Source: Parashewanella sp049608225 (GTDB lineage: Bacteria > Pseudomonadota > Gammaproteobacteria > Enterobacterales > Shewanellaceae). Taken from it: a DNA stretch of 64,000 bases. A model generated the notes under the pieces. The model had not been told where the DNA came from. It made no database searches and was given only the letters and a program-made list of their open reading frames with translations. Shown piece after piece: positions 53,509 through 62,776 of this stretch. Position numbers and translations under genes: made by a program. Each line of letters begins with the position of its first letter. Position 1 is the stretch's first letter. The DNA lies in NCBI GenBank assembly GCA_049608225.1, contig JBMYXI010000006.1:1-64000 (forward strand), read 5' to 3'.

Positions 53509-53874
53509 AAGAAATAGTAGTTAAGCTCATATGTAAGACAATAATAAACGAAATTTGTAATTCATTATCATCAAGCATGAATGGCGCTACTTCATCTCTG
53601 AGCTCATACTTGACATTAAATCATCGCTAAACGCCCCGTCATATTTCAGTTGAAAATTTACTTTGAACGAAAACCGTATCCCCACCTAACCACAATCAAT
53701 ATCGCTATTTTTTCACAGTATAAAGTTTATTCATTTTTCTTAAACAGTAGCCAATGTAAATAAAATGTTAAAGTTGTGAAATTATTTTTATTCCTTTTCG
53801 TTCTAATTTATAACCTAGTGCTTAGGCACTAGTATCTAAACCCTAAGTGTTAATAAAAATACAAGGTTGTATTA
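53509..53874 (+). promoter_or_regulatory. Intergenic region with palindrome upstream of the triple-lectin gene
   Basis: 366 AT-rich bases with no gene. A possible -10 TATAAC (53809-53814) is followed at once by a perfect dyad CTAGTGC-TTAG-GCACTAG (53815-53832), 42 bp before the ATG. The dyad could be a repressor operator or a 5'-UTR hairpin. The -35 is weak. Confidence 0.45.
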
Positions 53875-55692
53875 ATGAAAAAAATAAACATATTCAAAGG
53901 GGCGCTATTTTCGCTTGCTTTAACAGGACAAGCCTATGCTGCAGGTGTTCCTGATGATCCCGATAACTTCATCCGCTTTCGCAGTCTCCTGCCATTTAAA
54001 CTTCATGTTTGCATTGATCCCAATGGTCGTGTCATTGAGAGTGAAGGACGAGGAGTTGCTACGCGTCGTTATCTACGAAAAGGACTCTGTTTAAATGCCG
54101 GTGGTAAATACACGACCATTAACCCTGCAACAACAGTTGATCTTCCACGGGCTAAACGTTCTCTTATCTTAGCAACCAACACTGTGACTGGGCATTTCAG
54201 AACAGGCCTATCACCATTAGATAACAAATTCTGTGGTGGCCCTTTAAGGCTTCCTCCTATGACCTGCGGATTAACAGGCGATAAACTAAAAGCGACCAGT
54301 ATTACCTTTGTTGGCGGCTGGTTTTTCCCATTTCCGTTTATTGATATCTATACCCATACATCTGGCCCATTTCTCGACTCAGTTCAACCTGGAGGGATAA
54401 CAGGGGTTCCAGCAAAAGATTTCCCAACCAGCAAGATTGCTGGCAATGATATTTTTTTCTATCTGCGAGAGCACCGAGTTGGCAAATGTTTAGAAGTTAA
54501 AAAGCAAACTGAATCTGACAATAAACGTATCGTCGCTAGCAAGTGTAATGGTGATGTTCGTCAGCAGTGGCGTTACTTAAAAAACACCCAACAGCTACAA
54601 AACCGTTCTTTAGGTTTATGTCTTAATGTCGAAGGCCAATGGCCAAATGGTAACGGCTCGTTACATGGACGTGGATTGTTCGTTAGAAGCTGTAGTGAAA
54701 ATCCAACACCTAATGCTCGCGTTACCATGAAAAATAATGAAGTTTACTTCGATAATCCAAATCGGGGTGTGATGGATATGGCTGGTGAACACAATGGTGC
54801 CCATGTAATTATTCATGGTAAAAACAACCAAGCACAACAAGTATGGAATGCAATCGCAGCAAACTCTCCAATCACGACTAAATGGTATCAAATGCTGTCA
54901 CCTGGGACTAAAAAGTGTCTAAGTTATGCTGGAGCTTCTCAGAAAGTGATTCAAGAAACCTGCACAGCTAATCAAAATCAACTTTGGCATTATGATCCTT
55001 TATCAAACAAGTTAATCAATAAAACTAACAATCAATGTGTGACCATTGATAACGGTACTTATCATGAAGGCAATACCTTAAGTGTAAAACCTTGCCTCGA
55101 TCACACTGCTGCTCAATTTGAAGTGGGAGCTCAACGTTTTGTAGGTATAGACAATACTGGCAGCCGCTTATCGCCAATCTTCGCACGAGATCTGTCATTT
55201 ACCGCTGATAAAAACAATGGAAATGTTACCCTTCAAAGCTACCCATCTGAAAATACGCAATTAAAATCTTGGGTGCCAGTGTTCGTTAAAGGTCCAACAG
55301 TGCCGGCCTACTATGCCAACTTAAGAGATAGCTGGTCTGGTAAGTGTATTGATATTCCTTCTGCTAACCCTAATGCTAATAAATTGATTTTATATACTTG
55401 CCATAGTGGAGATAACCAACAATGGCACTACGATTTAACCACTCGTCAGTTGAAGAGTAAAATGCCAAATATTTGTATGAGTTACAATAAGTTAAATGGT
55501 CGGTTTGTCCCTTTACGGTGTCATAGCACTGCGCCTGAACAAAAGTTTACTCGCACACCGAAAGGCACCTTCCATTCAGACCTAGATATCAATGCGGTTA
55601 TTGATGCTACTGGTACTGAGAATGGTGCATTAATTAAGCGTTGGGGAGCGAATGGAGGCTTGAACCAAAGGTTCTTTGAGATCGTCAAATAA
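53875..55692 (+). CDS. Secreted protein with three ricin-type beta-trefoil domains
   Basis: 605 residues. Signal peptide of about 22 residues (AYA|AG). An N-terminal domain (about 23-190) is unlike anything I recognise; it is Gly/Pro-rich with Cys pairs ('CIDPNGRV', 'CGGPLRLPPMTCG'). Three beta-trefoils follow (about 193-325, 336-468, 478-605), each with Cys pairs and QxW motifs ('QQWRY', 'QLWHY', 'QQWHY') that bind galactose-type sugars in ricin B. It has no visible catalytic motif. Next to a cytolysin that has one trefoil, it could be a surface adhesin, a toxin companion or a glycan-binding enzyme. Secretion is likely; activity of the N-domain is unknown. Confidence 0.8.
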   Translation: MKKINIFKGALFSLALTGQAYAAGVPDDPDNFIRFRSLLPFKLHVCIDPNGRVIESEGRGVATRRYLRKGLCLNAGGKYTTINPATTVDLPRAKRSLILATNTVTGHFRTGLSPLDNKFCGGPLRLPPMTCGLTGDKLKATSITFVGGWFFPFPFIDIYTHTSGPFLDSVQPGGITGVPAKDFPTSKIAGNDIFFYLREHRVGKCLEVKKQTESDNKRIVASKCNGDVRQQWRYLKNTQQLQNRSLGLCLNVEGQWPNGNGSLHGRGLFVRSCSENPTPNARVTMKNNEVYFDNPNRGVMDMAGEHNGAHVIIHGKNNQAQQVWNAIAANSPITTKWYQMLSPGTKKCLSYAGASQKVIQETCTANQNQLWHYDPLSNKLINKTNNQCVTIDNGTYHEGNTLSVKPCLDHTAAQFEVGAQRFVGIDNTGSRLSPIFARDLSFTADKNNGNVTLQSYPSENTQLKSWVPVFVKGPTVPAYYANLRDSWSGKCIDIPSANPNANKLILYTCHSGDNQQWHYDLTTRQLKSKMPNICMSYNKLNGRFVPLRCHSTAPEQKFTRTPKGTFHSDLDINAVIDATGTENGALIKRWGANGGLNQRFFEIVK

Positions 55693-55721
55693 AACTTAAC
55701 CATTTGTAATACATCTACTTT

Positions 55722-55747
55722 GTTCGCTCTAGTCAAGTAGAGCGAAC
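55722..55747 (+). terminator. Hairpin after the triple-lectin gene
   Basis: GTTCGCTCTA (55722-55731) and TAGAGCGAAC (55738-55747) form a perfect 10-bp stem with a 6-nt loop, 30 bp after the stop. No long T-run. Confidence 0.75.
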
Positions 55748-55873
55748 AACTATACCTATAGGGTTTAAGTAGTGCATTATTAGCTCTCAGTAAGCCACAA
55801 ACCTAATGAAATATGATCCTTATAAATATGGTCTATGATAAGATAAACACACCTAAACCAAACGTCACACGCA

Positions 55874-56263
55874 ATGAAACAGCTCGCATTAACAGTATTT
55901 ATCCTCATTAGTTTTTGCTTGCAGCTTGTTGCCCAAAGTGCACAAGCTACTGTAGCCCCTGTTTCAATGTCCTCTTCTCATAACTCCACCAGCAATGATG
56001 CACCTGCCATGATGGAACACTGTCAGCATCACCTTACATCTTCAGCAGGCGAAGTCAGAGAATGTTGCTCACAAGGTGATGAACAACACCAATGCAGTAA
56101 TGAGTGCAGCCAGTGCGTTACTTCTCCAGCTGGTGCGAGTATTCTTTGTATCGCATCAAGTTTGCAGCTTGGAGTTAATGGAAATCAAGATAACGCTTGT
56201 CTCCCTCAACATTTTTATTCCTTCTTATCCAATAACCTATTACGCCCACCGATCACTAAATAA
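55874..56263 (+). CDS. Small Cys/His/Met-rich periplasmic protein of the Cus locus
   Basis: 129 residues with a signal peptide (about 25). The mature part is rich in His, Cys and Met: 'MMEHCQHH', 'ECCSQGDEQHQCSNECSQC'. That composition is typical of small metal-binding proteins found at the head of copper/silver efflux operons in Alteromonadales. It precedes the Cus adaptor by 63 bp. Likely a periplasmic copper/silver-binding protein, but it is not recognisable as CusF; function is inferred from composition and neighbours. Confidence 0.65.
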   Translation: MKQLALTVFILISFCLQLVAQSAQATVAPVSMSSSHNSTSNDAPAMMEHCQHHLTSSAGEVRECCSQGDEQHQCSNECSQCVTSPAGASILCIASSLQLGVNGNQDNACLPQHFYSFLSNNLLRPPITK

Positions 56264-56326
56264 CCTACCTAATTTCCTTTATTCGGCATCATTAGATGCT
56301 AAGTATTTTTAACGACAGGTATTGTT

Positions 56327-57562
56327 ATGCAGTATATTTATAAAGTTATAGGCTTAGTGTGCCTATTGGTTAGCAGCATTGCATTTGCACAAAGTATCCA
56401 TTCATCTCATCGTTCATTTGAAAAAACATTTCCTTCAGTGAGCAAAAAATTCGTCTGCCCAATGCACAGCCACATAGTTAAAGATCATCAGGGCGACTGC
56501 CCTATTTGCGGTATGGACTTGGTTGAAGTATTACCATCAAACACCAATACAACCAGTGCTATCACTGTTTCAGGAGCCATGAAACAAGCACTGGCGATAA
56601 AAGTTGAGCCTGCGACGAGACAAACCTTATGGCAATATTTAAACACCGTCGGTCGAGTGCAATATGATGAGAGCGAGATTTACCATCAACATTCTCGAGT
56701 CAGTGGTTGGGTCGAATCTCTGGCGATTCATTCAGCAGGCGAACAAGTAAAAAAAGGACAGTTGCTTTATCAAATTTATTCACCTGAACTGATCAATGCT
56801 CAAAATGATTTCTTGCTTGCACTAGAAGCGGTTGATGAAGGAGATCCTCAATTCAAGTACCGTGATCTCATGACCAAAGCAAAACAAAGATTACGATTAC
56901 TCGGTTTTAACTCAAAACAAATTCAACAATTAGAAATAAATAAGCAAAGCCAACACTTGGTCAGTATTCATTCACCGCAAGACGGCATTATCCAAAAATT
57001 AAATGTCAGAAAAGGCATGTATATTGAACCTAATATTGAGATGCTTGCCATCGCAAACCTCAAACACCTTTGGGTTATTGCTGAAGTATTTGATCCTAAT
57101 CTCGTTTGGCTGTCAAAAGGCACGGATGTTGAAATAAAGCTTATATCAAACAATCCTCAAACTCTGATGGGGAAAGTAGATTATATCTATCCAGAGCTAG
57201 ATCCCATCACTCGTAGTGTTCAAGTGCGGATAATCATTCCAAATCCGCAAACACCATTAAAGGCAAATACTTTAGTCAATGTATCACTGTTTGGTGGACC
57301 AAAACATGATGTGATCACCGTTCCTCAAGAGGCCCTTATTCAAGTCGATAATCAAAACCGAGTGATCTTGCAGTCAGCAGATAACAGCTTTACCGCAGTA
57401 CCAGTAACAATTGGATTGAAACGCCAAGGTCGAGTTGAAATTCTATCTGGCATTACTCAAGGTCAGTCGGTTGTAGTCTCAGGTCAATTTTTGCTTGATT
57501 CCGAAGCGAGTTTACGGGGCAGTTTGAATCGCTTAATGAATAACAAACAAGGAGAACAATAA
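56327..57562 (+). CDS. cusB: CusB-like heavy-metal efflux adaptor
   Basis: 411 residues. Signal peptide (about 21), then at 42-68 a heavy-metal-binding domain ('FVCPMHSHIVKDHQGDCPIC', 'GMDLVEV') that is common at the N-terminus of Cus-type adaptors, then lipoyl, alpha-hairpin ('YHQHSRVSGWVESLAIHSAG'), and beta-barrel domains. It links the CusA pump to an outer-membrane channel and receives Cu(I)/Ag(I). The stop overlaps the cusA start (TAATG). No cusC channel gene is adjacent, so the pump would need one from elsewhere, for example TolC. Confidence 0.88.
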   Translation: MQYIYKVIGLVCLLVSSIAFAQSIHSSHRSFEKTFPSVSKKFVCPMHSHIVKDHQGDCPICGMDLVEVLPSNTNTTSAITVSGAMKQALAIKVEPATRQTLWQYLNTVGRVQYDESEIYHQHSRVSGWVESLAIHSAGEQVKKGQLLYQIYSPELINAQNDFLLALEAVDEGDPQFKYRDLMTKAKQRLRLLGFNSKQIQQLEINKQSQHLVSIHSPQDGIIQKLNVRKGMYIEPNIEMLAIANLKHLWVIAEVFDPNLVWLSKGTDVEIKLISNNPQTLMGKVDYIYPELDPITRSVQVRIIIPNPQTPLKANTLVNVSLFGGPKHDVITVPQEALIQVDNQNRVILQSADNSFTAVPVTIGLKRQGRVEILSGITQGQSVVVSGQFLLDSEASLRGSLNRLMNNKQGEQ

Positions 57563-60500
57563 TGCTTAAACGTATTATTTATTCATCCTTAAAGCACAGA
57601 CTGGTCATCTTACTTTTGAGTGGCTTATTAGCACTTTGGGGACTGGTTGAATTAAAGCACACTCCATTAGATGCACTGCCTGATCTATCTGACACACAAG
57701 TGATCGTCAAAACCCATTTTGCAGGGCAAGCACCGCAATTAATCGAGCAGCAAGTCACTTATCCACTTTCTAACATTTTGTTATCGGTGCCCGGTGCCAA
57801 AACAGTGAGAGGTTACTCATTTTTTGGCGACTCATATATTTATGTCATTTTTGATGATGATACTGATACATACTGGGCACGAAGCCGTGTTCAAGAAACA
57901 CTATCACAAGCAAATAACCTGCTGCCTCAAGGCGTAAAACCACAATTAGGTCCTGATGCATCTGGCGTTGGTTGGATTTTTGAATACGCGTTGGTTGACA
58001 AATCAGGTAAACAAAATTTAGCTGAGCTCACTAGCTTGCAGAATTGGTATTTGAAACAAGGGCTGCAAAGCGTGCCCGGTGTTGCAGAAGTGGCAACCAT
58101 TGGTGGCATGCAACAAAGTTATCAAATCGTGCTCAATCCAAGCCAGCTTGCAGATCACAAACTCGACATAAGCACTGTCATTAATGCCGTTAAACAGAAC
58201 AATAATTCGGTTGGCGGTTCGGTGATCGAAATGGCCGAAGCCGAGTATATGGTGCGCTCAACGGGTTACCTAACCAATATTAAACAAATTGAAAACATTC
58301 CTCTTGGCAAAGTCAGTCACTCTGGGCAGGCATTAAAGCTTAAAAACGTCGCTCAAATCAGGATTGGCCCTGCTGCACGTCGCGGCGTGGCTGAACTCAA
58401 TGGCGAAGGTGAAGTCGTTGGCGGAATTGTTGTCATGCGTAACAATCAAAACGCATTAACGACCATTAATGCCGTAAAAGACAAACTCAAACAGCTGCAA
58501 ATTGGGTTGCCACAAGGTGTTGAGGTGATCCCGACTTATGATCGCTCACAATTGATCGAGTCATCTGTTGAGAATTTGTTATTTAAGATCAGTGAAGAAA
58601 TGCTGGTAGTTGCATTAATATGCTTGCTATTTCTATTTCATGTTCGCTCAACCTTGGTCGCGATAATCGTGCTACCTTTGTCTATTTTAGGCGCATTTGT
58701 GTTAATGAATCAACTTGGTATTAATGCGAACATTATGAGCCTTGGTGGCATTGCCATCGCTATCGGTGCTGTAGTTGATGGCTCTATCGTTATGGTTGAG
58801 AACTTCCATAAGAACCTTGAAAAATTCAACAGCGAAAATCGTCGTATGCCAACAGCAGAAGAACATTGGAAAATGGTGGCGACATCCTGCTCTCAAGTGG
58901 GACCCGCTTTGTTTTTTTCACTGTTGATTATCACCTTAAGCTTTGTGCCAGTGTTTTCTTTAGAGGCACAGGAGGGACGACTATTTTCACCGTTAGCCTT
59001 CACCAAGACCTTTACCATGGCTATAGCAGCGCTGCTCTCCATCACCTTAATTCCAGTGTTAATTGGCTACGTGGTGCGCGGACGAATTCCTAAAGAAAAT
59101 AACAACCCAATAAATCGCGCTCTTATTTTTATCTATCGCCCAGTATTAACTAAAGTGCTGCAATTTCCTAAAACAACCTTGGTGATTGCGTTAACTCTAT
59201 TACTTACGAGTTACTACCCTCTTAATCAAAGTGGCAGTGAATTTATGCCTGAACTAGAAGAAGGTGACTTGTTGTATATGCCAACGACATTACCCGGGAT
59301 AAGTGCAGCCAAAGCAGGACAAATACTGCAACAAACTGACCGACTGATTAAAACTATTCCCGAAGTTAAACGCGTTTTTGGCAAAATTGGTCGTGCTGAC
59401 ACAGCAACGGACTCGGCGCCGCTCACCATGATTGAAACGACAATAATGCTTCATCCAAAGTCGCAATGGCGAGAAGGGCTGACACTCGACAAACTCATCA
59501 AACAACTGCAACAAACTGTTACTATTCCCGGGTTAACCAATGCTTGGGTGCAACCAATTAAAACGCGGATAGATATGCTATCAACAGGCGTTAAAACCCC
59601 TGTTGGTATTAAGATCAGCGGTGATAATGTCGAGCAGTTAGAGCAAATTGGTCAACAAATAGAAGCAATTTTAGCGCCGATTGCTGGTACACAATCCGTG
59701 TACGCCGAGCGCAGCAGCAGTGGACGTTATCTTGATATCACGCCTAAAATGGATGTCGCCAGCCGCTACGGTATTAATCAGCAACAATTACATGATGTCG
59801 TACGCTACGCCATTGGAGGTATGAATATTGGCGAGTCCATTCAAGGTAGCGAACGTTACCCTATCAATGTTCGCTATCCGAGAAATATTCGAGATAACCT
59901 AGAGCAATTAAAGCAGCTTCCAGTCGTCACCTCTCAAGGGCACTACTTACCCTTGCATCGTGTAGCAGACATTCACATAAACCGTGGCGCCCCCATGATG
60001 AAAAGTGAAAATGGACGCTTGATCAGCTGGGTGTTCATTGACCTGAATAACATTTCAATTGGTGATTACATCAAAACGGCAAACACTGCCATAACAGAGC
60101 AACTCATTTTACCAGCTCGTTATACATTTGAGTTTTCAGGTCAATATGAATATATGCAACGAGTGCAAGACAAACTCATATTGGTTGTGCCTGCTACCTT
60201 AGTTATCATTTTTATTCTTTTAATCATGACGTTTGGTCAAATAAATCAAGCAATAAGCATTATGTTGACATTGCCATTCGCGCTTGTGGGCAGCACTTGG
60301 TTAATTTACGTCTTGGGTATGAATTATTCTTCGGCAACAGCCATAGGGCTCATTGCGCTCGCTGGTGTGGCTGCTGAGTTTAGTGTCATTATGCTATTGT
60401 ATCTGAACAACGCAGTCGCAGATGCAAAAGCTCAAGGTAAGCTCCACTGCACAGCAGATTTAAAAACTGCGATTTTTCATGGTGCAGTAATGCGTATTAG

Positions 60501-60693
60501 GCCAAAAGCAATGACAGTATCAACCATCTTTTTAGGATTATTGCCTATCATGTGGGGCACAGGTTCTGGAAGCGAAGTAATGCAAAGTATCGCCGCGCCT
60601 ATGATTGGCGGCATGATCACAGCGCCGTTACTTTCGATGTTGGTTTTACCCGCTGTGTACTTACTTTGTCAGCAAGATAACCTTGCATCATAA
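57562..60693 (+). CDS. cusA: CusA-like heavy-metal RND efflux pump
   Basis: 1043 residues. 'MLKRIIYSSLKHRLVILLLS' with 'TPLDALPDLSDTQVIVKTHF' and 'YPLSNILLSVPGAKTVRGYS' match the first periplasmic segment of E. coli CusA closely. 'LGGIAIAIGAVVDGSIVMVE' is TM4 with the single Asp typical of metal-type pumps. It exports Cu(I)/Ag(I) from cytoplasm and periplasm using proton motive force. Overlaps cusB (TAATG). A hairpin follows. Confidence 0.92.
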   Translation: MLKRIIYSSLKHRLVILLLSGLLALWGLVELKHTPLDALPDLSDTQVIVKTHFAGQAPQLIEQQVTYPLSNILLSVPGAKTVRGYSFFGDSYIYVIFDDDTDTYWARSRVQETLSQANNLLPQGVKPQLGPDASGVGWIFEYALVDKSGKQNLAELTSLQNWYLKQGLQSVPGVAEVATIGGMQQSYQIVLNPSQLADHKLDISTVINAVKQNNNSVGGSVIEMAEAEYMVRSTGYLTNIKQIENIPLGKVSHSGQALKLKNVAQIRIGPAARRGVAELNGEGEVVGGIVVMRNNQNALTTINAVKDKLKQLQIGLPQGVEVIPTYDRSQLIESSVENLLFKISEEMLVVALICLLFLFHVRSTLVAIIVLPLSILGAFVLMNQLGINANIMSLGGIAIAIGAVVDGSIVMVENFHKNLEKFNSENRRMPTAEEHWKMVATSCSQVGPALFFSLLIITLSFVPVFSLEAQEGRLFSPLAFTKTFTMAIAALLSITLIPVLIGYVVRGRIPKENNNPINRALIFIYRPVLTKVLQFPKTTLVIALTLLLTSYYPLNQSGSEFMPELEEGDLLYMPTTLPGISAAKAGQILQQTDRLIKTIPEVKRVFGKIGRADTATDSAPLTMIETTIMLHPKSQWREGLTLDKLIKQLQQTVTIPGLTNAWVQPIKTRIDMLSTGVKTPVGIKISGDNVEQLEQIGQQIEAILAPIAGTQSVYAERSSSGRYLDITPKMDVASRYGINQQQLHDVVRYAIGGMNIGESIQGSERYPINVRYPRNIRDNLEQLKQLPVVTSQGHYLPLHRVADIHINRGAPMMKSENGRLISWVFIDLNNISIGDYIKTANTAITEQLILPARYTFEFSGQYEYMQRVQDKLILVVPATLVIIFILLIMTFGQINQAISIMLTLPFALVGSTWLIYVLGMNYSSATAIGLIALAGVAAEFSVIMLLYLNNAVADAKAQGKLHCTADLKTAIFHGAVMRIRPKAMTVSTIFLGLLPIMWGTGSGSEVMQSIAAPMIGGMITAPLLSMLVLPAVYLLCQQDNLAS

Positions 60694-60722
60694 TGTGATA
60701 AAAAGTATTTCAAAGATTAAAT

Positions 60723-60753
60723 GAGCAAGTAGAGTTCATCGCTTGCTCTTTGC
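60723..60753 (+). terminator. Hairpin after cusA
   Basis: GAGCAAG (60723-60729) pairs with CTTGCTC (60742-60748), followed by TTTG, about 30 bp after the cusA stop. Stem is only 7 bp, so confidence is moderate. Confidence 0.6.
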
Positions 60754-60858
60754 AATTTCCTATCTATATCTCACCATTACACAACTGACTCGCATTTAAT
60801 TAATTACAGGTATATGATGTTTTTTTAGATTAAAAACTGCTCAAATAAGTTGGTTAGT

Positions 60859-61302
60859 ATGAAACTATTTTATCGCTTTTTAGTCATTACCTTGTCTTTA
60901 TTGCATTCCACTCATTCTTCAGCTGAAGACTTAGGGGAGATGCTGATCATTAATGACACTGCAAAGCCCCCGAGTATCGCCGAAACCATCTGGATTTCCG
61001 CTCACAATAAAATATCAAATCAGTGGGAGCAAAAAGGCATAAATGATTGGACTTGGACACGTTTATCAATCAATTCCGATCCGATAAAAATCCCAGCCGA
61101 ACTGTATGATCAAATTGAAGTGCATGGCTTTGCTGGTACTAATTCCAAAAAAGTGGATGTAGTCACATGCGTTACTGCGCCATCATATTGTGACAGCGCT
61201 ACAAGCCAGTTGACAATGAAGGCTAAAGTGGATTACCTCAACGATTCAAAAGGCTTTCATATATATCAGATCAACCTTGTTCATTCAGGCTCAATCCCAT
61301 AG
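60859..61302 (+). CDS. Hypothetical secreted protein, 147 aa
   Basis: The start is the ATG at 60859; the earlier in-frame codon is TTG with no ribosome site. Signal peptide of about 24 residues ends near 'HSSAED'. The mature protein is small with two Cys ('VVTCVTAPSYCDS') and 'NDWTWTRLSINSDPIKIPAE'. It is not similar to any family that I recognise. Monocistronic; convergent with the hydrolase gene 21 bp away. Function unknown. Confidence 0.6.
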   Translation: MKLFYRFLVITLSLLHSTHSSAEDLGEMLIINDTAKPPSIAETIWISAHNKISNQWEQKGINDWTWTRLSINSDPIKIPAELYDQIEVHGFAGTNSKKVDVVTCVTAPSYCDSATSQLTMKAKVDYLNDSKGFHIYQINLVHSGSIP

Positions 61303-61323
61303 CCGATAAATATAGATATAACA

Positions 61324-62247
61324 TCAAGTAAGCTTATTTAGCCACTTGCTTAGCTCAAGGAAATGATCATCAATAGCGTTAGAATGAGTCAACATACTGG
61401 CGTGATCATAGTCCTGCTTATTGCCGTTCTTTTTCGATAGTAGGGTAAACCTAGCATTATCAATTTTTAACTCATCTAAGCTAGCTTGGACATCCTTTGG
61501 GTTACCTAGTACAGGATCATTTTGGGCGGCGAAGTACCAACTTGGTGGCAAATTAGATTTTTCGATTTGCTGTTGGTAATCAAAGCCATCTTCAGGATCT
61601 TGCCATTTACCATCTAGCCAACCAAAAGTCTGCTGCACCGAAAGTTGGCTTTCATTATCCATTCCAAAGCCTAACTTGTCTGCAGGTAAGTACCCTTGAA
61701 GCTTTATCAACATCAAAGAGACACGTTTCCAAAAGACATCTACCGTCAAAAACTTTTTCAATGAACGCGCGCGTAATCTGCGTTTGGTACCAAAGGTGAC
61801 TAACGAAGTCACCTGAGATTGCAGCTTAGGAAATCGCAATAACGCCGCTGACATTAACACGCCGCCCCAAGAATGTCCTATCCAGTGCGTCTTCTGAATA
61901 TCATCATTTTGAGCTAATACGAACTCTTGAACTAACGGGAGCACATTCGTTATCACCTCAGTTTGCGATGGATTTACACCACGAGCAAGCTTAGGAGTAC
62001 TTAATCCTCTTCCCGGCATATCAATTACATAAGAAGTAAAACCTTGCTCAGCTAAAAAACAGGCTAAACCTTTACCAGAGGCGCTATAAAATACTTTGCC
62101 ATTAGAAATTGAGCCATGCAGCATAATCAGCGGAATGTCATTTGTAAGTTTGGCTGTAGGTTTCACTTCCCTAACATGGAGTTGTCCACTTCCGTAGGGA
62201 ATGAAAAGCGATCGCTGCTGCACTAACGTTTTACTCACAATATTCAT
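61324..62247 (-). CDS. Alpha/beta-hydrolase
   Basis: 307 residues from the ATG at 62245-62247; the longer frame to 62298 would need a TTG start. Nucleophile elbow 'GHSWGG', oxyanion-hole 'MLHGSISNG', C-terminal Asp in 'AAQNDPVLG' and His in 'DYDHASML'. All triad members are plausible. It has the general form of a small-molecule esterase or lipase; no membrane segment or signal. Lies at the right edge of the insertion between nadD and rsfS. Substrate unknown. Confidence 0.8.
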   Translation of the reverse strand: MNIVSKTLVQQRSLFIPYGSGQLHVREVKPTAKLTNDIPLIMLHGSISNGKVFYSASGKGLACFLAEQGFTSYVIDMPGRGLSTPKLARGVNPSQTEVITNVLPLVQEFVLAQNDDIQKTHWIGHSWGGVLMSAALLRFPKLQSQVTSLVTFGTKRRLRARSLKKFLTVDVFWKRVSLMLIKLQGYLPADKLGFGMDNESQLSVQQTFGWLDGKWQDPEDGFDYQQQIEKSNLPPSWYFAAQNDPVLGNPKDVQASLDELKIDNARFTLLSKKNGNKQDYDHASMLTHSNAIDDHFLELSKWLNKLT

Positions 62248-62446
62248 CCTTGATCTTTGACCAAGAGTTAAGATGCCTAGAAATTTGTAATAGTGCAAGT
62301 GATCTGATGAGTAAAGTTGATTTGCTTGTTTGCACGATAACGCAACTTAACAGCCGTACTTTCAATTAAACAAGACGCTATTCATTTATTACCGTTTTAA
62401 AGGCTGTTATACTGCGTCGCTATTTTATATTAGAGAGGTGTTACAC

Positions 62447-62776
62447 GTGCGAGGCGCGGAACTTAAAGATTATGTACTCGACAAAGTCGATGACTTAAAA
62501 GCAAAAGATATTATCGCATTAGATGTAAAAGAGAAATCGACCATTACCGAATATATGATTATTTGTTCTGGTACTTCGAAGACTCACGTAAAATCTATCG
62601 CCGAATACGTGGCATTGGAAACCAAAAATGCAGGTTTCCCACCTATTGGTATCGAAGGTCGTGATGGCAGTGAGTGGGTATTAGTTGACTTGGGTGACGT
62701 TATTTTGCACGTGATGCAAGATCATACTCGTGACTTCTATCAGTTAGAAAAACTTTGGTCAGATAATCACGCCTAA
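62447..62776 (+). CDS. rsfS: Ribosomal silencing factor RsfS
   Basis: 109 residues from the GTG at 62447 (MRGAELKDYVLDKVDDLKAK), aligning with E. coli RsfS (MQGKALQDFV...); the GTG at 62438 is less well placed for the ribosome site GAGAGG. It binds L14 and blocks subunit joining in starvation. 'VDLGDVILHVMQDHTRDFYQ' is the conserved C-terminus. Overlaps rlmH (TAATG). Confidence 0.96.
   Translation: MRGAELKDYVLDKVDDLKAKDIIALDVKEKSTITEYMIICSGTSKTHVKSIAEYVALETKNAGFPPIGIEGRDGSEWVLVDLGDVILHVMQDHTRDFYQLEKLWSDNHA

Noticed and set aside
56076..56312. 78-codon frame overlapping the Cys-rich protein gene
   Set aside because: It is out of frame with a signal-peptide-bearing gene and has no ribosome site or domain.
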